Below, piece by piece: positions 13,871 to 14,731 of a DNA stretch of 14,731 nt. The stretch is from NCBI GenBank assembly GCA_905214855.1, contig CAJMNU010000032.1:1-14731 (forward strand). The letters are read 5' to 3'. The DNA comes from an uncultured bacterium. GTDB lineage: Bacteria; Bacillota; Clostridia; Lachnospirales; Lachnospiraceae. The notes under the pieces were generated by a model. The model had not been told where the DNA came from, searched no databases, and worked only from the letters and a program-made list of their open reading frames with translations. The translations under genes were made by a program, and so were the position numbers. Position 1 is the first letter of the stretch. The number at the start of each line of letters is the position of its first letter.

Positions 13871-14671
13871 CTATTTTTTATTTACAGAAGTATTCTTCCT
13901 ATTTACCTGTTGTGTTCTGGATACTGCTTTTGTTTTCCTCTGAGTAGATAGTGATGCTGTCCCTTTTTTGGAAATACTCTTTTTTTCTCTTTTTGCTAAA
14001 GTTTTAGAACTTTTAGTTTGCTTTTTTGAGATTTGTTTTTTTTCGATCTGCTTTTTTTCGGTTTGCTTTTTTATATCTGCCTTTTTAGAGGTATCGTTTT
14101 TCTTCTTTTCCGGTTTTTGTACAGAATATCCGAATTTTCCTATTTTTTTGCCCAATTCAAAATATTCTCCATGAGAGTATGTCACAAGCCCAGCATCATT
14201 CAGATTAAATTTTCCGGTCTTATCCAGATATCTGTCATCTGTTGTCACCCCCAGAACCTCTGCAACAAACATATCATGTGTTCCAAGAGGAATGATCTGT
14301 TTTACCCTGCATTCTATGTTGACCGGACTCTCTGCAATGCCAGGAGCTTTGATATACCGACTTGTAAGCTCTGTCAATCCCATTTCCTTAAATTTATCCA
14401 GATTTCTCCCTGAACGCACACCGCAAAAATCTGTGGCAAACGCAAGATCTGCTGTCACAAGGTTGATCACAAATTCTCCTGTCTCCCGAATAATATCATA
14501 AGAATAACGTTCCTTGCGAACGGAAATAGATACCATAGCTGGAGAAGTATTGACAGTACCTGCCCATGCAATCGTAATGATATTGGGTTTTTCTCCTTCT
14601 CTTTTACAACTTACCATCACAGCCGGAATCGGATACAACATAGTCCCTGGCTGCCAATATTGTTTTGCCAT
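13871..14671 (-). CDS. Flavin reductase-like FMN-binding split-barrel protein with a lysine-rich tail
   Basis: Residues 1 to about 185 form a flavin reductase/flavoredoxin-type domain: a start of PGTMLYPIPAVMVSC (8-22), the ITIAWAGTVNTSPAMVSISV segment (32-51) typical of the FMN-binding split barrel, RYSYDIIRETGEFVINL (55-71), CGVRSGRNLDKF (83-94) and HGEYFELGKKIG near the end of the domain. Such proteins use FMN in small redox reactions; the partner is not shown. Residues 186-266 form an unusual tail with about 30 Lys/Arg against 6 acidic residues, including five pentapeptide units of the KKQ(T/I)(E/S) kind (196-220). The tail is predicted to be disordered and could bind nucleic acid or the membrane surface. 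The ATG at 14671 has only a weak CGGA upstream. The next gene on the strand is the shikimate kinase homologue. Confidence 0.85.
   Translation of the reverse strand: MAKQYWQPGTMLYPIPAVMVSCKREGEKPNIITIAWAGTVNTSPAMVSISVRKERYSYDIIRETGEFVINLVTADLAFATDFCGVRSGRNLDKFKEMGLTELTSRYIKAPGIAESPVNIECRVKQIIPLGTHDMFVAEVLGVTTDDRYLDKTGKFNLNDAGLVTYSHGEYFELGKKIGKFGYSVQKPEKKKNDTSKKADIKKQTEKKQIEKKQISKKQTKSSKTLAKREKKSISKKGTASLSTQRKTKAVSRTQQVNRKNTSVNKK
14012..14086 (-). repeat. Five tandem 15-base repeats coding the Lys-rich tail
   Basis: Five consecutive 15-base units encode KKADI, KKQTE, KKQIE, KKQIS and KKQTK (residues 196-220 of the flavin reductase-like protein). The unit keeps the frame, so copy-number change would lengthen or shorten the tail by five residues without disrupting the gene. 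The DNA is very A-rich on the coding strand, which favours slippage. Confidence 0.75.
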
Positions 14672-14731
14672 TTTTTCCGTTACTGAAAACTTATAAAAAG
14701 TTATAAACTTTTATGTTTCATTCCTACTTCA

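Noticed and set aside
1..14731. CRISPR array, prophage, insertion sequence or toxin-antitoxin system
   Set aside because: No regularly spaced repeats, integrase, transposase, structural phage gene or recognisable toxin/antitoxin pair was found on either strand.

Overview
The window looks like chromosomal DNA of a low-to-middling GC Bacillota, most likely a Lachnospiraceae-type Clostridium. The reasons are the style of the proteins (MurC, a DnaD-domain/helicase-loader pair, a long divergent PRPP synthetase, QueT, HelD), purine-rich AGGAGG-type ribosome binding sites, and sigma-A-type promoters. No phage, transposon, CRISPR array, rRNA or tRNA was found.

Layout. Positions 1-1181, the only + strand block, hold the 3' end of dapA, then one 285-codon ORF, then a terminator. 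That ORF is the most remarkable object here. It starts as DapB (dihydrodipicolinate reductase) but at about codon 136-143 becomes, in frame, the C-terminal third of asparaginyl-tRNA synthetase, including class II motif 3. Neither enzyme is complete. A seven-codon stretch plausible for both families lies at the switch, so this is either a real gene fusion/recombinant or an assembly chimera. This block is visibly more GC-rich than the rest.

Everything after position 1200 is on the - strand. In - strand reading order (right to left) there are: a flavin reductase-like protein with an 81-residue lysine-rich tail, then an atypical shikimate kinase homologue; a HelD-type helicase with its own long AT-rich leader; an MBOAT O-acyltransferase and an SGNH hydrolase, probably an O-acyl transfer pair for an envelope polymer; queT behind a promoter and a compact structured leader that looks like a riboswitch of the preQ1 group; murC, a possible 44-codon small ORF, a DnaD-domain protein, a DnaC/DnaI-like AAA+ protein and a divergent ribose-phosphate pyrophosphokinase, the last with its own promoter and terminator; and finally an orphan lipoprotein that converges on the dapB/asnS ORF.

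Working together: murC (cell wall), the DnaD/DnaC pair (replication initiation and helicase loading) and the PRPP synthetase (nucleotide precursors) form a housekeeping cluster. queT imports queuosine precursors. The HelD protein recycles stalled RNA polymerase. Start codons were moved from the longest ORF to an internal ATG for the PRPP synthetase, the DnaD protein, MurC and HelD, because a good ribosome binding site overlaps or directly abuts the longer start, or in HelD lies downstream of it.
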